A stretch of DNA of 64,000 bases from NCBI GenBank assembly GCA_028279215.1, contig JANQOF010000020.1, positions 62,001 to 126,000 on the forward strand. The letters run 5' to 3'. Origin of the DNA: Pirellulales bacterium. Lineage in GTDB: Bacteria; Planctomycetota; Planctomycetia; Pirellulales; Lacipirellulaceae. The translations under genes were made by a program, and so were the position numbers. The notes under the pieces were generated by a model that searched no databases, was not told the DNA's origin, and worked only from the letters and a program-made list of their open reading frames with translations. Shown here one piece after another: positions 45,480-54,181 of this stretch (positions are counted from its first letter, which is position 1; each line of letters begins with the position of its first letter).

Positions 45480-47024
45480 ATGCGCAATATCGTTATCTTC
45501 GACACCACGCTTCGTGATGGCGAGCAGTCTCCCGGTGCTAGTATGAACCTCACCGAAAAGCTCGAGGTCGCTCAAGCGCTGGTCGATCTGAAGGTCGACG
45601 TCATCGAAGCGGGGTTTCCCATTGCTTCGCCTGGCGACTTCCAGGCGGTGCAGTCGATCGCTCGCAACATCCAGGGTAGCACCATTTGCGGGTTGGCACG
45701 GTGCAACGACAAGGACATCGACCGAGCGGGCGAGGCACTCAAGGACGCGCCCGACTCGCGGATTCATGTGTTCCTGGCCACCAGTGCCATCCATCGCGAG
45801 TTCAAACTCAAAATGGATAAGGAGGAGATCATTCGTCGGGCGATTGCCGGCGTGAAGCGAGCGAAGGGCTACTGCGACAACATCGAGTTCAGCCCCGAGG
45901 ACGCGGCCCGCACCGAAATCGACTTCCTGTGCGAAGTGGTCGAAGCGGCCATTGGCGCCGGGGCCACGACGGTGAACATCCCCGACACGGTTGGCTACGC
46001 CACGCCGGAACACATGGGCACCCATATCAAGCAACTGGTCGACCGTGTGCCAAACATCGACAAGGCGATCATCAGCGTCCATTGCCATAACGACCTTGGT
46101 TTGGCAGTGGCGAACAGCCTGGTCGCGGTGGAGAATGGAGCCGGGCAAATCGAATGCACCATCAACGGCATTGGCGAACGGGCCGGCAACTGTAGCCTGG
46201 AAGAAATCGTGATGGCCCTCCGCACGCGAGCCGATCACTACAAGGCTGGCACCGGCATCGAAACTTCCCGCCTTGTGCCCACCAGCCGCTTAGTTTCAAG
46301 CGTTACAGGCATTGAGGTGCAGCGCAACAAAGCGATCGTCGGCCGCAACGCGTTCGCCCACGAGGCGGGCATTCACCAGGACGGCATGCTCAAGAATCCT
46401 ACCACGTACGAAATCATGCGGCCCGAAGACGTCGGTTTTCAGAAAACCAACCTCGTGCTCGGCAAGCATAGCGGCCGCGCCGCCCTGGCCGACCGCGCAC
46501 AGGCGCTCGGCTACCACCTCGAAGGCGAGAAGCTGCAGGAGGTATTCGAGGAGTTCAAGAAGCTTGCCGACAAGAAGAAAGAGGTGTATGACTCCGACAT
46601 CGCCGCGATAATCGACCAGCGCGTCGCCACTGGCGACGATCAATGGCAGTTAGTGCGATACGAACTCAAACTCTCAGGCGACGGTATCCCCGCCGCCACC
46701 GTGACCCTCAAGCGTGGCGAAGAAGAAGCGACCGACACCTTCTTCGGCGGCGACGGCCCGCTCGACGCGCTGTTCCGCGTGATCGAGAAGATCACCGACT
46801 TGAAGGTCGTGGTCCGCGACTACCGCGTGCACAGTGTGAGCCAAGGAAAAGACGCCCAAGGCGAATCGACCGTCGACCTCGAGTATCAAGGCCGTCTACA
46901 TCGGGGCCGCGGCGTATCCACCGATACGATCGAAGCAAGCACCTTGGCGTTTCTAAATGCCGTCAACCGGGCAGCGCTCTCCACCGCCGCGCCGGAGAAC
47001 TCGGCGGTTTACACGAAGCTTTGA
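45480..47024 (+). CDS. leuA: 2-isopropylmalate synthase
   Basis: First committed step of leucine synthesis, acetyl-CoA plus 2-oxoisovalerate to 2-isopropylmalate. HMGL-type barrel: [16 protein letters not shown] at residues 7-22, [33 protein letters not shown]. Regulatory LeuA dimer domain at about 385-510 ([30 protein letters not shown]). 514 residues, usual length. Expression probably set by the leader/attenuator at 45248-45380 in addition to leucine feedback. No other leu gene is in the window. Confidence 0.97.
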   Translation: MRNIVIFDTTLRDGEQSPGASMNLTEKLEVAQALVDLKVDVIEAGFPIASPGDFQAVQSIARNIQGSTICGLARCNDKDIDRAGEALKDAPDSRIHVFLATSAIHREFKLKMDKEEIIRRAIAGVKRAKGYCDNIEFSPEDAARTEIDFLCEVVEAAIGAGATTVNIPDTVGYATPEHMGTHIKQLVDRVPNIDKAIISVHCHNDLGLAVANSLVAVENGAGQIECTINGIGERAGNCSLEEIVMALRTRADHYKAGTGIETSRLVPTSRLVSSVTGIEVQRNKAIVGRNAFAHEAGIHQDGMLKNPTTYEIMRPEDVGFQKTNLVLGKHSGRAALADRAQALGYHLEGEKLQEVFEEFKKLADKKKEVYDSDIAAIIDQRVATGDDQWQLVRYELKLSGDGIPAATVTLKRGEEEATDTFFGGDGPLDALFRVIEKITDLKVVVRDYRVHSVSQGKDAQGESTVDLEYQGRLHRGRGVSTDTIEASTLAFLNAVNRAALSTAAPENSAVYTKL

Positions 47025-47033
47025 GGGCGGGTT

Positions 47034-47087
47034 AGGAACCACAGAGACACGGAGAGTTTGAAGCACTACAGAACGAAGGAACGACGG
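47034..47087. repeat. Left arm of inverted repeat around the barstar-like gene
   Basis: GGAACCACAGAGACACGGAG, then AGTTTGAA and GAACGAAGGAACGACG. The inverse of 47424-47489 reads AACCACAAAGACACGGAG, AGTTTGAACC and ACGAAGGAAC, so the two are arms of one repeat family. Same family as 39098-39285. Confidence 0.7.
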
Positions 47088-47115
47088 CGTAACGCTAACG
47101 CTTAAGCTATGCTTT

Positions 47116-47487
47116 GTGCGCGAATATGTCGCAGATTTGCCAAACGCCCTCACGTCTAGCGAATTCGTGGACGCGTTTAATGAGGGCCTATGTCGTCAAT
47201 GTGAAGGTCGGTGGAACGGCCGAAGTTGGGATGCATTTCACGACTATCTATCTTGGCCCGGAGAAAACCGCTATCGACTAGTCATGCAAGGCTGGAACTC
47301 GTGTAACAGGCTCGACGACCAGCATCGCAGCATGATCCCGGACGTTCTCAACGACAATCCGCAAGTGGAGGTGGTGTTCACTTGTCTGAGCCCACGACTT
47401 GTGGTGGCGCTGGCACCTGCTGTTTTCGTCGTTTCGTTGTTCCTTCGTGGTTCAAACTCTCCGTGCCCTCCGTGTCTTTGTGGTTAA
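47116..47487 (+). CDS. Barstar-like RNase-inhibitor family protein, C-terminus run into a repeat
   Basis: 123 residues from the GTG at 47116. Residues 1-90 fit the barstar fold: LTSSEFVDAFNEGLCRQCEGRWNGRSWDAFHDYLSWPGENRYRLVMQGW, then HRSMIPDVLNDNPQVEVVFTC. The xxYYGxNxDALxDxL element is here GRWNGRSWDAFHDYL. Barstar proteins inhibit barnase-type toxins. No barnase-like gene is adjacent, so it is an orphan or serves a remote toxin. The last ~25 residues are encoded by the repeat arm at 47424-47489, so the original end was probably lost or replaced. Confidence 0.65.
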   Translation: MREYVADLPNALTSSEFVDAFNEGLCRQCEGRWNGRSWDAFHDYLSWPGENRYRLVMQGWNSCNRLDDQHRSMIPDVLNDNPQVEVVFTCLSPRLVVALAPAVFVVSLFLRGSNSPCPPCLCG

Positions 47488-47489
47488 TC
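47424..47489. repeat. Right arm of inverted repeat around the barstar-like gene
   Basis: TTTCGTCGTTTCGTTGTTCC, CTTCGTGGTTCAAACTCTCC and GTGTCTTTGTGGTTAA: inverse of the arm at 47034-47087 and close to 39211-39280. Confidence 0.7.
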
Positions 47490-47497
47490 CCCGTCCC

Positions 47498-48001
47498 CTA
47501 TGCCACAAACGCCAGCCAATAAAAAACCCACCCAGTGATCGCCGTCATGGTCATCTCGATGGCTGCTATGCGGCCCCAGAATCTGTGACGGGCGCTGTAG
47601 TCGTTCGGCGTGGGGTGCTTCGGAAAATGCTTCAATGCGCCGCTTACGACGTAGACCCAGATGAAGGCCGTTGGGACGGCGAAGAACAGGTGCACCGCCA
47701 GGGCGATGCCCGCTGGCGAACTCCATTTTTCGGCCGACGTGAAGTAGGGCGATGGTTCGGCGCGTAGTTCCCACTCGGTGAGAAACTGCATGTCGATTTC
47801 AAATGCAGCTACGGCCAAGAGCAGCACCATGGCGACTGTGAGCTGAATCGCCTTGTGCCACCGATAGGCGTGCTTGAAACGAGCCAGCGCGATGCCGCAG
47901 CCCATCACCGGAATGACGGCAAACATAGCCAGGAACACCACGTCGAGCATCAGCGACGCTCGGGTGCCCAGAAACCCGTTGATGCCAGGGAATTCCATCA
48001 A
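47498..48001 (-). CDS. DUF420 multi-pass membrane protein
   Basis: 167 residues, four to five membrane segments. Recognised by GINGFLGTRASLMLDVVFLAMFAVIP, FKHAYRWHKAIQLTVAMVLLLAV, then GIALAVHLFFAVPTAFIWVYVV and HRFWGRIAAIEMTMTAITGWVFYWLAF: conserved His positions in helices are typical of DUF420 (CtaM-related). CtaM is needed for heme-copper oxidase assembly in some bacteria, but no oxidase genes are close. Function here open. Confidence 0.8.
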   Translation of the reverse strand: MMEFPGINGFLGTRASLMLDVVFLAMFAVIPVMGCGIALARFKHAYRWHKAIQLTVAMVLLLAVAAFEIDMQFLTEWELRAEPSPYFTSAEKWSSPAGIALAVHLFFAVPTAFIWVYVVSGALKHFPKHPTPNDYSARHRFWGRIAAIEMTMTAITGWVFYWLAFVA

Positions 48002-48058
48002 TCGCTCCGTTCGTCCGGGCTCGCAAGGCTAACGTCGTGGGTCATGCAATTGTTGCTC

Positions 48059-48940
48059 CTACAACTTGGGCGGAAGGACGGCTTCGGGCAGCATCAATAG
48101 CGCGCCGACGAAGAAGCCGATCGCCCCCAGCAAAGTGAATATAACAGACAACGTAATTGCCTCGATACTCGACTGCTGTGGCGACACGACGGCAAACCAC
48201 GCCGACGCCATGAATCCCGCGCAACCAAACAGGTTGGCGAATACGACGTCCCACGATATGTTGCCCGGGTTCCAAGCCCAATACGCGTGGCAAGTTTCGA
48301 TGAATGCCAGATAGCCAGACGCCAGAAACAGGATAGAGCCAATCAGGTTCGGTGCCCAGATCGCTAAGTCTTGCCCCAGCCAATTGGGCGAAGGGCTCAT
48401 CGCGTCGAATGTGTTGATGTTGAACAGAATCGTACCAGCAAACTGCAACGCCGCGCTGAGCCAACCGATCTCGTGCGGTTTCCAGCCAAAATACGCGCGG
48501 CGTGAGACCGCTGAGTCGGCGCGCGGAAAGTCCCCGGCGTTGGCAGCTTGGTAGAGTTGCAAGTAGGCGGCGGTCGTAAATGGGATTGAACCGGCGAAGT
48601 AAATGGCGCTGATGGCGGTCGAGTTCAGAAGCCACCAGTGTGCGAGAGCCGGCGATAACGTCAAAACGCTCGCCAGAGCAAATAGCGAAGCGCCCAGTGC
48701 GAAGATCACGCCGATCCACCAATTCAGTTCGCGCGGCATCCAAAGGCACGACAGCAAGTTTGGCCGTCGCCGCGTGGTCTCTTCGTCGTAGTAACGAAGC
48801 AAACCCTTGCGGTGGTACCGCGAATGCCAAACAATGCGCGGTCCGTTCGCCCATGAGTAGACGCGTCGCGTGGTGAACGGCCAAGGCCCGATTGCCTCCA
48901 GGCACGGGATTCGATCGAACTCTTTGATTCTATCTTCCAC
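48059..48940 (-). CDS. Hypothetical multi-pass membrane protein
   Basis: 293 residues, about six membrane segments (WWIGVIFALGASLFALASVL, STAISAIYFAGSIPFTTAAYLQL, EIGWLSAALQFAGTILFNINTFDAM, LIGSILFLASGYLAFIE, VVFANLFGCAGFMASAWFAVV, LSVIFTLLGAIGFFVGALLML). The N-terminal 65 residues are soluble. The repeated FxAGSxxF/FNxNT style is reminiscent of YrhK-like proteins. No secure family. Located between DUF420 and glutamate decarboxylase, same strand. Confidence 0.7.
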   Translation of the reverse strand: MEDRIKEFDRIPCLEAIGPWPFTTRRVYSWANGPRIVWHSRYHRKGLLRYYDEETTRRRPNLLSCLWMPRELNWWIGVIFALGASLFALASVLTLSPALAHWWLLNSTAISAIYFAGSIPFTTAAYLQLYQAANAGDFPRADSAVSRRAYFGWKPHEIGWLSAALQFAGTILFNINTFDAMSPSPNWLGQDLAIWAPNLIGSILFLASGYLAFIETCHAYWAWNPGNISWDVVFANLFGCAGFMASAWFAVVSPQQSSIEAITLSVIFTLLGAIGFFVGALLMLPEAVLPPKL

Positions 48941-48996
48941 CAGTCGAGATGCCGCTACTCAAGGAAACGATCGAAGCCAACCCTGCAGGCGAACTG

Positions 48997-50394
48997 CTAG
49001 TGATGAAATCCAGAAGCCTCTTTGGCCGTGAGCGGCGTTTGCACCGGGTGCCGCTTGAAGTGTTCGATGCATCGTTTCATGTCGTTGACCAGTAGCGCAC
49101 CTAAGTCGCGGCTGACGCCATGCCGCACGAGGATTCGCTGAATCGTAAGGTCTTGTCGGTTCGCCGGCAGCGTGTAGGCGGGAACTTGCCACCCTCGACT
49201 TCTCAGCCGATCGGCGAAGTCGTACAGGCTGAATCCCGGATCGGCTCCCTCTCTTAGTTTCCAGCAAAGCGCCGGAATGCCGCCTTCCATCTCGCCATCG
49301 TAAATAACCTCGAACGGACCGAGCTCAGAGACTTTGCCGGAGATAAACTTGGCCGTCTCGTAGCAGGCGGTGTGAATCTTGCGGTAGCCTTCGCGTCCGA
49401 GTCGCAGGTAATTGTAGTATTGGCAAACTACCTGGCCGCCTGGTCGCGAGAAGTTCAGCGCGATGTCGCGCATGTTGCCGCCTAGGTAGTTCACCCAAAA
49501 CACTTCTTCTTCGGGCAGGTCGTGTTCCTCGCGCCAAATCACCCAACCGACACCCAGCGGCGATAGACCGAACTTATGCCCCGAGGCGTTGATCGACTTC
49601 ACCCGTGGAATCCTAAAGTCCCAAACTAAGCCGGGCGCGCAGAACGGGGCGAGGAATCCACCACTTGCCGCGTCGACATGCATCCGAATGTCCAGCCCTC
49701 TCTGCTCTTGCAGTTGGTCCAGCGCGTCGGCCACGGCCTTTACTGGTTCGTACTGGCAAGTAAACGTCACGCCCAAAGTCGGTACGACACCAATTGTGTT
49801 GTCATCGCACCTTTTCAAAACTTCGTCGGGAGTCATCAGCAGACGATCTTCCTCCATCGGGATCTCGCGCAGTTCGACATCCCAATACCGCGCGAACTTG
49901 TGCCAGCAAACTTGTACGGGACCGGTGATCAAGTTGGGCTTATCGATTGGCTTTCCGGCAGCTTTGCGCCGCCGTTCCCAGTGCCGCTTCATCGCCATGC
50001 CACCGAGCATCGCGGCCTCGCTCGAACCTGTGGTCGAGCAGCCAATGGTGTTGTCCGCAAGCGGTGAATTCCATAAATCGGCCAGCATATGCACGCAGCG
50101 GGCCTCTATCTCGGCGGTTTGCGGATACTCGTCCTTGTCCACCATATTCTTATCCATGCACTCATCCATCAGCTTATGGATCTCGGGCTCGGCCCAGGTT
50201 TGGCAGAAGGTCGCCAGATTCTGCCGCGAGTTGCCGTCTAGCATGAGCTCGTCGTGAACGACGGAATAGGCAACACGCGCATCGTGTTCCGCGTCGGGAA
50301 ACTTGTACTTCGGCATGATCACGGTGAGATCGACCGAAGCGTACACGTCGTCTTCCAGGTCTTCGCGAACAGAGTTTTTTGTGTGCAGTGGCAT
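48997..50394 (-). CDS. Glutamate decarboxylase (PLP-dependent)
   Basis: Converts glutamate to GABA and CO2, consuming a proton; the basis of Gad acid resistance. 465 residues, close to E. coli GadB. PLP Lys274 is in [15 protein letters not shown], with [16 protein letters not shown] (cofactor), [13 protein letters not shown] and the [19 protein letters not shown] region. The C-terminus ends GFHH, like the His-containing tail that closes the active site in GadB. No GABA/Glu antiporter gene is next to it, but an HdeD-like gene is at 43.8 kb. Confidence 0.95.
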   Translation of the reverse strand: MPLHTKNSVREDLEDDVYASVDLTVIMPKYKFPDAEHDARVAYSVVHDELMLDGNSRQNLATFCQTWAEPEIHKLMDECMDKNMVDKDEYPQTAEIEARCVHMLADLWNSPLADNTIGCSTTGSSEAAMLGGMAMKRHWERRRKAAGKPIDKPNLITGPVQVCWHKFARYWDVELREIPMEEDRLLMTPDEVLKRCDDNTIGVVPTLGVTFTCQYEPVKAVADALDQLQEQRGLDIRMHVDAASGGFLAPFCAPGLVWDFRIPRVKSINASGHKFGLSPLGVGWVIWREEHDLPEEEVFWVNYLGGNMRDIALNFSRPGGQVVCQYYNYLRLGREGYRKIHTACYETAKFISGKVSELGPFEVIYDGEMEGGIPALCWKLREGADPGFSLYDFADRLRSRGWQVPAYTLPANRQDLTIQRILVRHGVSRDLGALLVNDMKRCIEHFKRHPVQTPLTAKEASGFHH

Positions 50395-50657
50395 CGTTGC
50401 CCTCGTTGACTATCTGCGTTGCTTCTTGGTGAATTAAGGTGAGTCGGGCGACGTGATTGGAAGTCGATTCACCGGCCCAACAAGATGTGGTAGCACAAAA
50501 ACCGAGCTAGAAGTAGTCCGCGTAAGGCTGCGGGTGAGTTGCGGCCGCATTTTCGCCGGCGTTCGCGATCATCATCCGTTGCCAAGCGCCCCGACATAGG
50601 CGACGATGGTGCGACCGAGTTACCCCCTGTCCTTCGCCTACGCGGGAGCTACGCCGA
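50395..50657. other. Intergenic region between divergent genes
   Basis: 263 bp separating glutamate decarboxylase (minus) from the DUF202 gene (plus). It should hold both promoters, but I cannot point to convincing boxes. No small gene supported. Confidence 0.4.
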
Positions 50658-50945
50658 ATGGCGACCGACAAAGTGGCGGCCGCGCCCGACCGCAACCAGC
50701 TTGCATTGCAGCGCACCCAACTCGCCAACGAGCGGACGTTGTTGGCGTACGCGCGGACGGCCATCATGCTCGGAGTGACCGGCGCGACAATCATCGAGCT
50801 TTACTCAAATAAGGTTATTGCAGTCGTCTTGGGAAGCCTTCTGCTCGCGGCTGCACTAACAGTCGCAGTATTTGGCACCCATCGCTTCCGAGTACGCAAG
50901 CGCCAACTGAATACGGAGTCGGATGCAGGAATGGCTCGAAGTTAA
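50658..50945 (+). CDS. DUF202 (YidH-like) small membrane protein
   Basis: 95 residues. LALQRTQLANERTLLAYARTAIMLGVTGATI is the DUF202 signature (ER/TxLAWxRT), and two helices follow (AIMLGVTGATIIELY and VIAVVLGSLLLAAALTVAVFG). Inner-membrane protein of unknown role. Ends 4 bp inside the convergent outer-membrane efflux gene. Confidence 0.88.
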   Translation: MATDKVAAAPDRNQLALQRTQLANERTLLAYARTAIMLGVTGATIIELYSNKVIAVVLGSLLLAAALTVAVFGTHRFRVRKRQLNTESDAGMARS

Positions 50946-52480
50946 TCCTCGATCAAATCGGGCAACCGCAAACTTTCCTCGACTTGTACATGTGGACCTT
51001 CTGCGACTAGAGATACAGGTTGGCAACGAAGCTGCCATCCGCCGCCAAGTGCTTTGTAAAGCGTGATGAGACTGGTGAGCACCTCGCCTTGGGCGACCAC
51101 TAGCGCGTCTTGCTTAAGGGTCAGGTCGCCTTGCAGGACGAATACCCCGTTGAAGTCTGTTTCGCCTTCGGTGAAGCGGACCAACTCCAATTCGAGGGCT
51201 TTTTCGGTCGCCTCGGCACTGCCGCGAAGTGCGAGCACTCGCTCTTGATTCTTTTGGAAGGCAATCAGCGCGTCTTCTACTTCTTGGTTCGCGCGCAACA
51301 CCGTGTTACGGTAGGCGGTTGTTAATTCTTCGAAATGGGTTCGTTGCAAAACCACATTGTTGCGGATGCGGCCGTAGTTGAGAATTTTCCATCGGAACGA
51401 GGGACCTATGATGCCGTCGAAGCTGCCACTCGAAAACAGATTGCTGATGTTCTCCGAGGCAAATCCGATGTCGCCGTTGATGCGAAGGCTAGGATAGAGG
51501 TCGGTGAGCGCGATGCCGATTTGTTCGCCTTGGGTGGCAAGCTCTCGTTCCGCGAAACGAATGTCCGGTCGCCGCCGCAATAAGTCGGCCGGAATGCCCA
51601 CTGCGATTTCCGTCGGTGGCGATGGCAGGTTCAGCGCTTCGCCCAGCTCTTCGGTCATGTCGCGTGTTGGCATTCCCAGCAATGTGCAAAGGCGATTGTT
51701 CGCCTGGCGAAGCCCAGTTTCCAATGCCGGTATGGTGGCCTCGGTGCTGTCCAGGTTGGATTTACTCTGGTAGACGCTCACGTAGTTGGTCTTGCCTTCG
51801 TCGGCCTGAGTTCTTGCCAGTTCGACCGATCCTGCTTGGCTCTCCGCGTTGCGCTTTGCGAATTGAAGTCGTAGCTGAAAGGTCCGGATATCGGTGTAGG
51901 CGATCGCGACTTCGGCGATGAGACTGAGCAGCACGCCGTCGAACTCTGCCACCGATGCGGAGAGCTGAGCGTCGGATGACGCCACCGCGCGTCGGTATTT
52001 GCCCCAAACGTCTAGTTCCCAAGAAACATTCAACGCCGTGGCCCAGTTGTCGAACGCGGTGACATCGATCGGATCAGCGATGTTGCGGCTGGCTCGCACT
52101 CGATCGTACGAACCAAGCAGCTCTTGAGTTTGTGGGAAGATGTTCCCCACGGCGATTGCACGGATCGCCCGCGCTTGCATCACCCGCCAGCCCGCCTCGC
52201 GGAGTGGCAGATTCTGGTCGCTGGCTTGTTGTATCAAACCGTTGAGAATTGGATCGTCGAGAGCCGTCCACCAATCCCAGTCGGGCGGTGTTGCTTCGAC
52301 ATCGGACGAGTCCGTTTCCGACCAAGCCTCGTTGAATGCTGCGGTGGGTCTCTTGTAATTCGGGCCGATACGCAACCCGTTGTGAGCCCATCTCGACAGC
52401 CCGCATCCCAACATGGGCAGCAGCAGTAGTAGCGGTGCAAGCCGCGTGAGTGTCGGGCACGATGGAAGTGGCTTCATCAT
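50942..52480 (-). CDS. Outer-membrane efflux lipoprotein, NodT/OprM (TolC) family
   Basis: 512 residues from ATG 52480. Lipoprotein signal TRLAPLLLLLPMLGCGLSRW (lipobox PMLGC). Two OEP repeats typical of RND/MFS outer-membrane channels: DWDWWTALDDPILNGLIQQA at the start, LRREADIR-like LLRRRPDIRFAERELATQGEQIGIALTDLYPSLRINGDIG, and a second repeat with FRWKILNYGRIRNNVVLQ. Divergent from the AaeXAB-like genes with a 190-bp shared promoter region; it should supply the outer-membrane part of that pump. Confidence 0.93.
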   Translation of the reverse strand: MMKPLPSCPTLTRLAPLLLLLPMLGCGLSRWAHNGLRIGPNYKRPTAAFNEAWSETDSSDVEATPPDWDWWTALDDPILNGLIQQASDQNLPLREAGWRVMQARAIRAIAVGNIFPQTQELLGSYDRVRASRNIADPIDVTAFDNWATALNVSWELDVWGKYRRAVASSDAQLSASVAEFDGVLLSLIAEVAIAYTDIRTFQLRLQFAKRNAESQAGSVELARTQADEGKTNYVSVYQSKSNLDSTEATIPALETGLRQANNRLCTLLGMPTRDMTEELGEALNLPSPPTEIAVGIPADLLRRRPDIRFAERELATQGEQIGIALTDLYPSLRINGDIGFASENISNLFSSGSFDGIIGPSFRWKILNYGRIRNNVVLQRTHFEELTTAYRNTVLRANQEVEDALIAFQKNQERVLALRGSAEATEKALELELVRFTEGETDFNGVFVLQGDLTLKQDALVVAQGEVLTSLITLYKALGGGWQLRCQPVSLVAEGPHVQVEESLRLPDLIED

Positions 52481-52670
52481 CCCGATTTCACGTTGGCCCA
52501 AACTGCATGCATTTCCGTTGGGAGAGGGGGCACTACCATCGTCAAAATCGTCAAAGTGTGGCCAGTCCAAACAGCTTTTTTGTTAGCCAGATTATCGGGT
52601 ATCGACGCGCCGGACCTATAATAGTCACGTTAGCGATTTGGCCGGCGTAATGAAGCATGCGAGATGATGA

Positions 52671-52886
52671 ATGTCCGATCCAATTCCATCGGAAATCTCG
52701 CTAGGTTGGGCCTACATACCCCCGACGTTGGTAAGTGTGCTCGCGGGATTCCTGCTAGCGTATCAGATCCTCGCGCTCATTCACTTTGCCGGACTGAATC
52801 GCTACTTTCCGAACACCGCGGTAGCGTTTTTAGCATTGTGGGTGCTGAATAGCTCGCTGGTAGCCATCGTATTCTTTCCGCCTTAA
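52671..52886 (+). CDS. DUF1656/AaeX-like small membrane protein
   Basis: 71 residues, two membrane helices (GWAYIPPTLVSVLAGFLLAYQIL and TAVAFLALWVLNSSLVAIVFF). PSEISLGWAYIPPTLV fits DUF1656 (AaeX/YdhI), always found with an HlyD-type adaptor and an FUSC-type permease, which is the case here. 2-bp gap to the next gene. Probably an accessory of the pump. Confidence 0.85.
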   Translation: MSDPIPSEISLGWAYIPPTLVSVLAGFLLAYQILALIHFAGLNRYFPNTAVAFLALWVLNSSLVAIVFFPP

Positions 52887-52888
52887 GC

Positions 52889-54166
52889 ATGACGCGCACC
52901 GACCAATTCGCACAAACGCTCCGCACCGTCCGCAAGGCGGTGCCGACGGGCGTGCTGCTTATGCTAGCGGCCGGCGCGGCGTTGTACTGGTACAGCCTGT
53001 ACACCACGCGCCCATGGACACGATTCGGCCAGGTGCGGGCATTCGTGATCGAAGTTGCGCCTCGGGTCAGCGGGCGCGTTGTCGAGATCCCCGTTCGAGA
53101 CAATCAGTTCGTCGAGGCGGGAAGTTTGCTCTTCCGAATCAACCCCGAGCCGTACGAACTAGCTGTGCAGCGCGCGCGGACCAACTTGGAATTGGCCCGC
53201 GTGGAGGTGGCGACTTTGGAAGCAATGGTTGGTACGGCCGCTGCGGCGGTTCGCCAGAGTGAAGCGGCGATTAAGGCAGCCGAAGGGAATGTGGCGGCAG
53301 CCGAAGCGGCCGTAGTATCTGCCAAATCGGCTGTGGCTGAGAGGCGCGCTGAGGTGGTGGTTGCGGAGCGCCTCATCGACCAGCGCACAGCGCAGTTGGC
53401 CGAGGGGGATCGTGAGGCGACTCGGGCCCAACGCTTGGCTGATCGCCAAGCCGGCTCCGTGGAAATTGCCCAGTCAAAAGCGGCTGCCGTCGAGGGATTC
53501 ACAGCGATGTTCGCGAGCGCCAAGGCAAAACTCGACCAGGCAACCGCCAGTTTGGTCCGGTCAGAGGCGGACGAAGCGCAGGCGCAAGCCAACCTAACGA
53601 TTGCGCGAGAGGAACTTGCCGAAGCAATCTCGGCGTCGGCCACGGCCAAGGCAAGCCTCTTAGAAGCCGAGGCCAACCTTGGACAATGGGGCGACGAGAA
53701 CGTTCGTATCAAGCAGGCCGAGGTGGCGCTAGCAAACGCAGAACTTGAACTTAGCTTCACCGCCGTGACCGCGGCTTCCGATGGATACGTAACCAACCTG
53801 TTGGTTACCAATGGGACGTTTGCCAACGCCGGTGAACCCCAACTGGCATTCGTCAGCGCCAAGTCGTTCTGGGTGTACGGCTTCTTTCGTGAGACGCAGT
53901 TGCGGCACATCAAGATTGGCGATCCGGCGGTCGTCACATTGATGAGCCACCCCGATCGGCCAATTGGCGGCGTCGTCGAGAGCATCAATCAAGCGATCTA
54001 CCCGCCCAACATTGCGACGTCGGAAGACTTGATTCCGCAGATTGAGCCCACGTTCGATTGGGTCCGCCTGGCCCAACGCGTGCCGGTGCGGATTCGGCTC
54101 GATGGTAGGCCAGAAGATCTCCCTCTGATTGTCGGCACCACGGCGTCCGTCGCGATTCGGCCCTAA
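52889..54166 (+). CDS. HlyD-family membrane fusion protein (AaeA/EmrA-like)
   Basis: 425 residues. One N-terminal membrane helix (about 17-36), lipoyl half-motif VIEVAPRVSGRVVEIPVRDNQFVEAG, a very long Ala/Glu-rich coiled-coil hairpin (about 90-285), and a second lipoyl half near 295-325 (FTAVTAASDGYVTNLLVTNGTFAN). The C-terminus reads VFGTTASVAI-like. The hairpin is longer than in AaeA (total ~310 aa), suggesting a long periplasmic reach. Part of aaeXAB-type operon; next gene is 15 bp downstream. Confidence 0.92.
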   Translation: MTRTDQFAQTLRTVRKAVPTGVLLMLAAGAALYWYSLYTTRPWTRFGQVRAFVIEVAPRVSGRVVEIPVRDNQFVEAGSLLFRINPEPYELAVQRARTNLELARVEVATLEAMVGTAAAAVRQSEAAIKAAEGNVAAAEAAVVSAKSAVAERRAEVVVAERLIDQRTAQLAEGDREATRAQRLADRQAGSVEIAQSKAAAVEGFTAMFASAKAKLDQATASLVRSEADEAQAQANLTIAREELAEAISASATAKASLLEAEANLGQWGDENVRIKQAEVALANAELELSFTAVTAASDGYVTNLLVTNGTFANAGEPQLAFVSAKSFWVYGFFRETQLRHIKIGDPAVVTLMSHPDRPIGGVVESINQAIYPPNIATSEDLIPQIEPTFDWVRLAQRVPVRIRLDGRPEDLPLIVGTTASVAIRP

Positions 54167-54181
54167 GAATAGACGGCGCCC

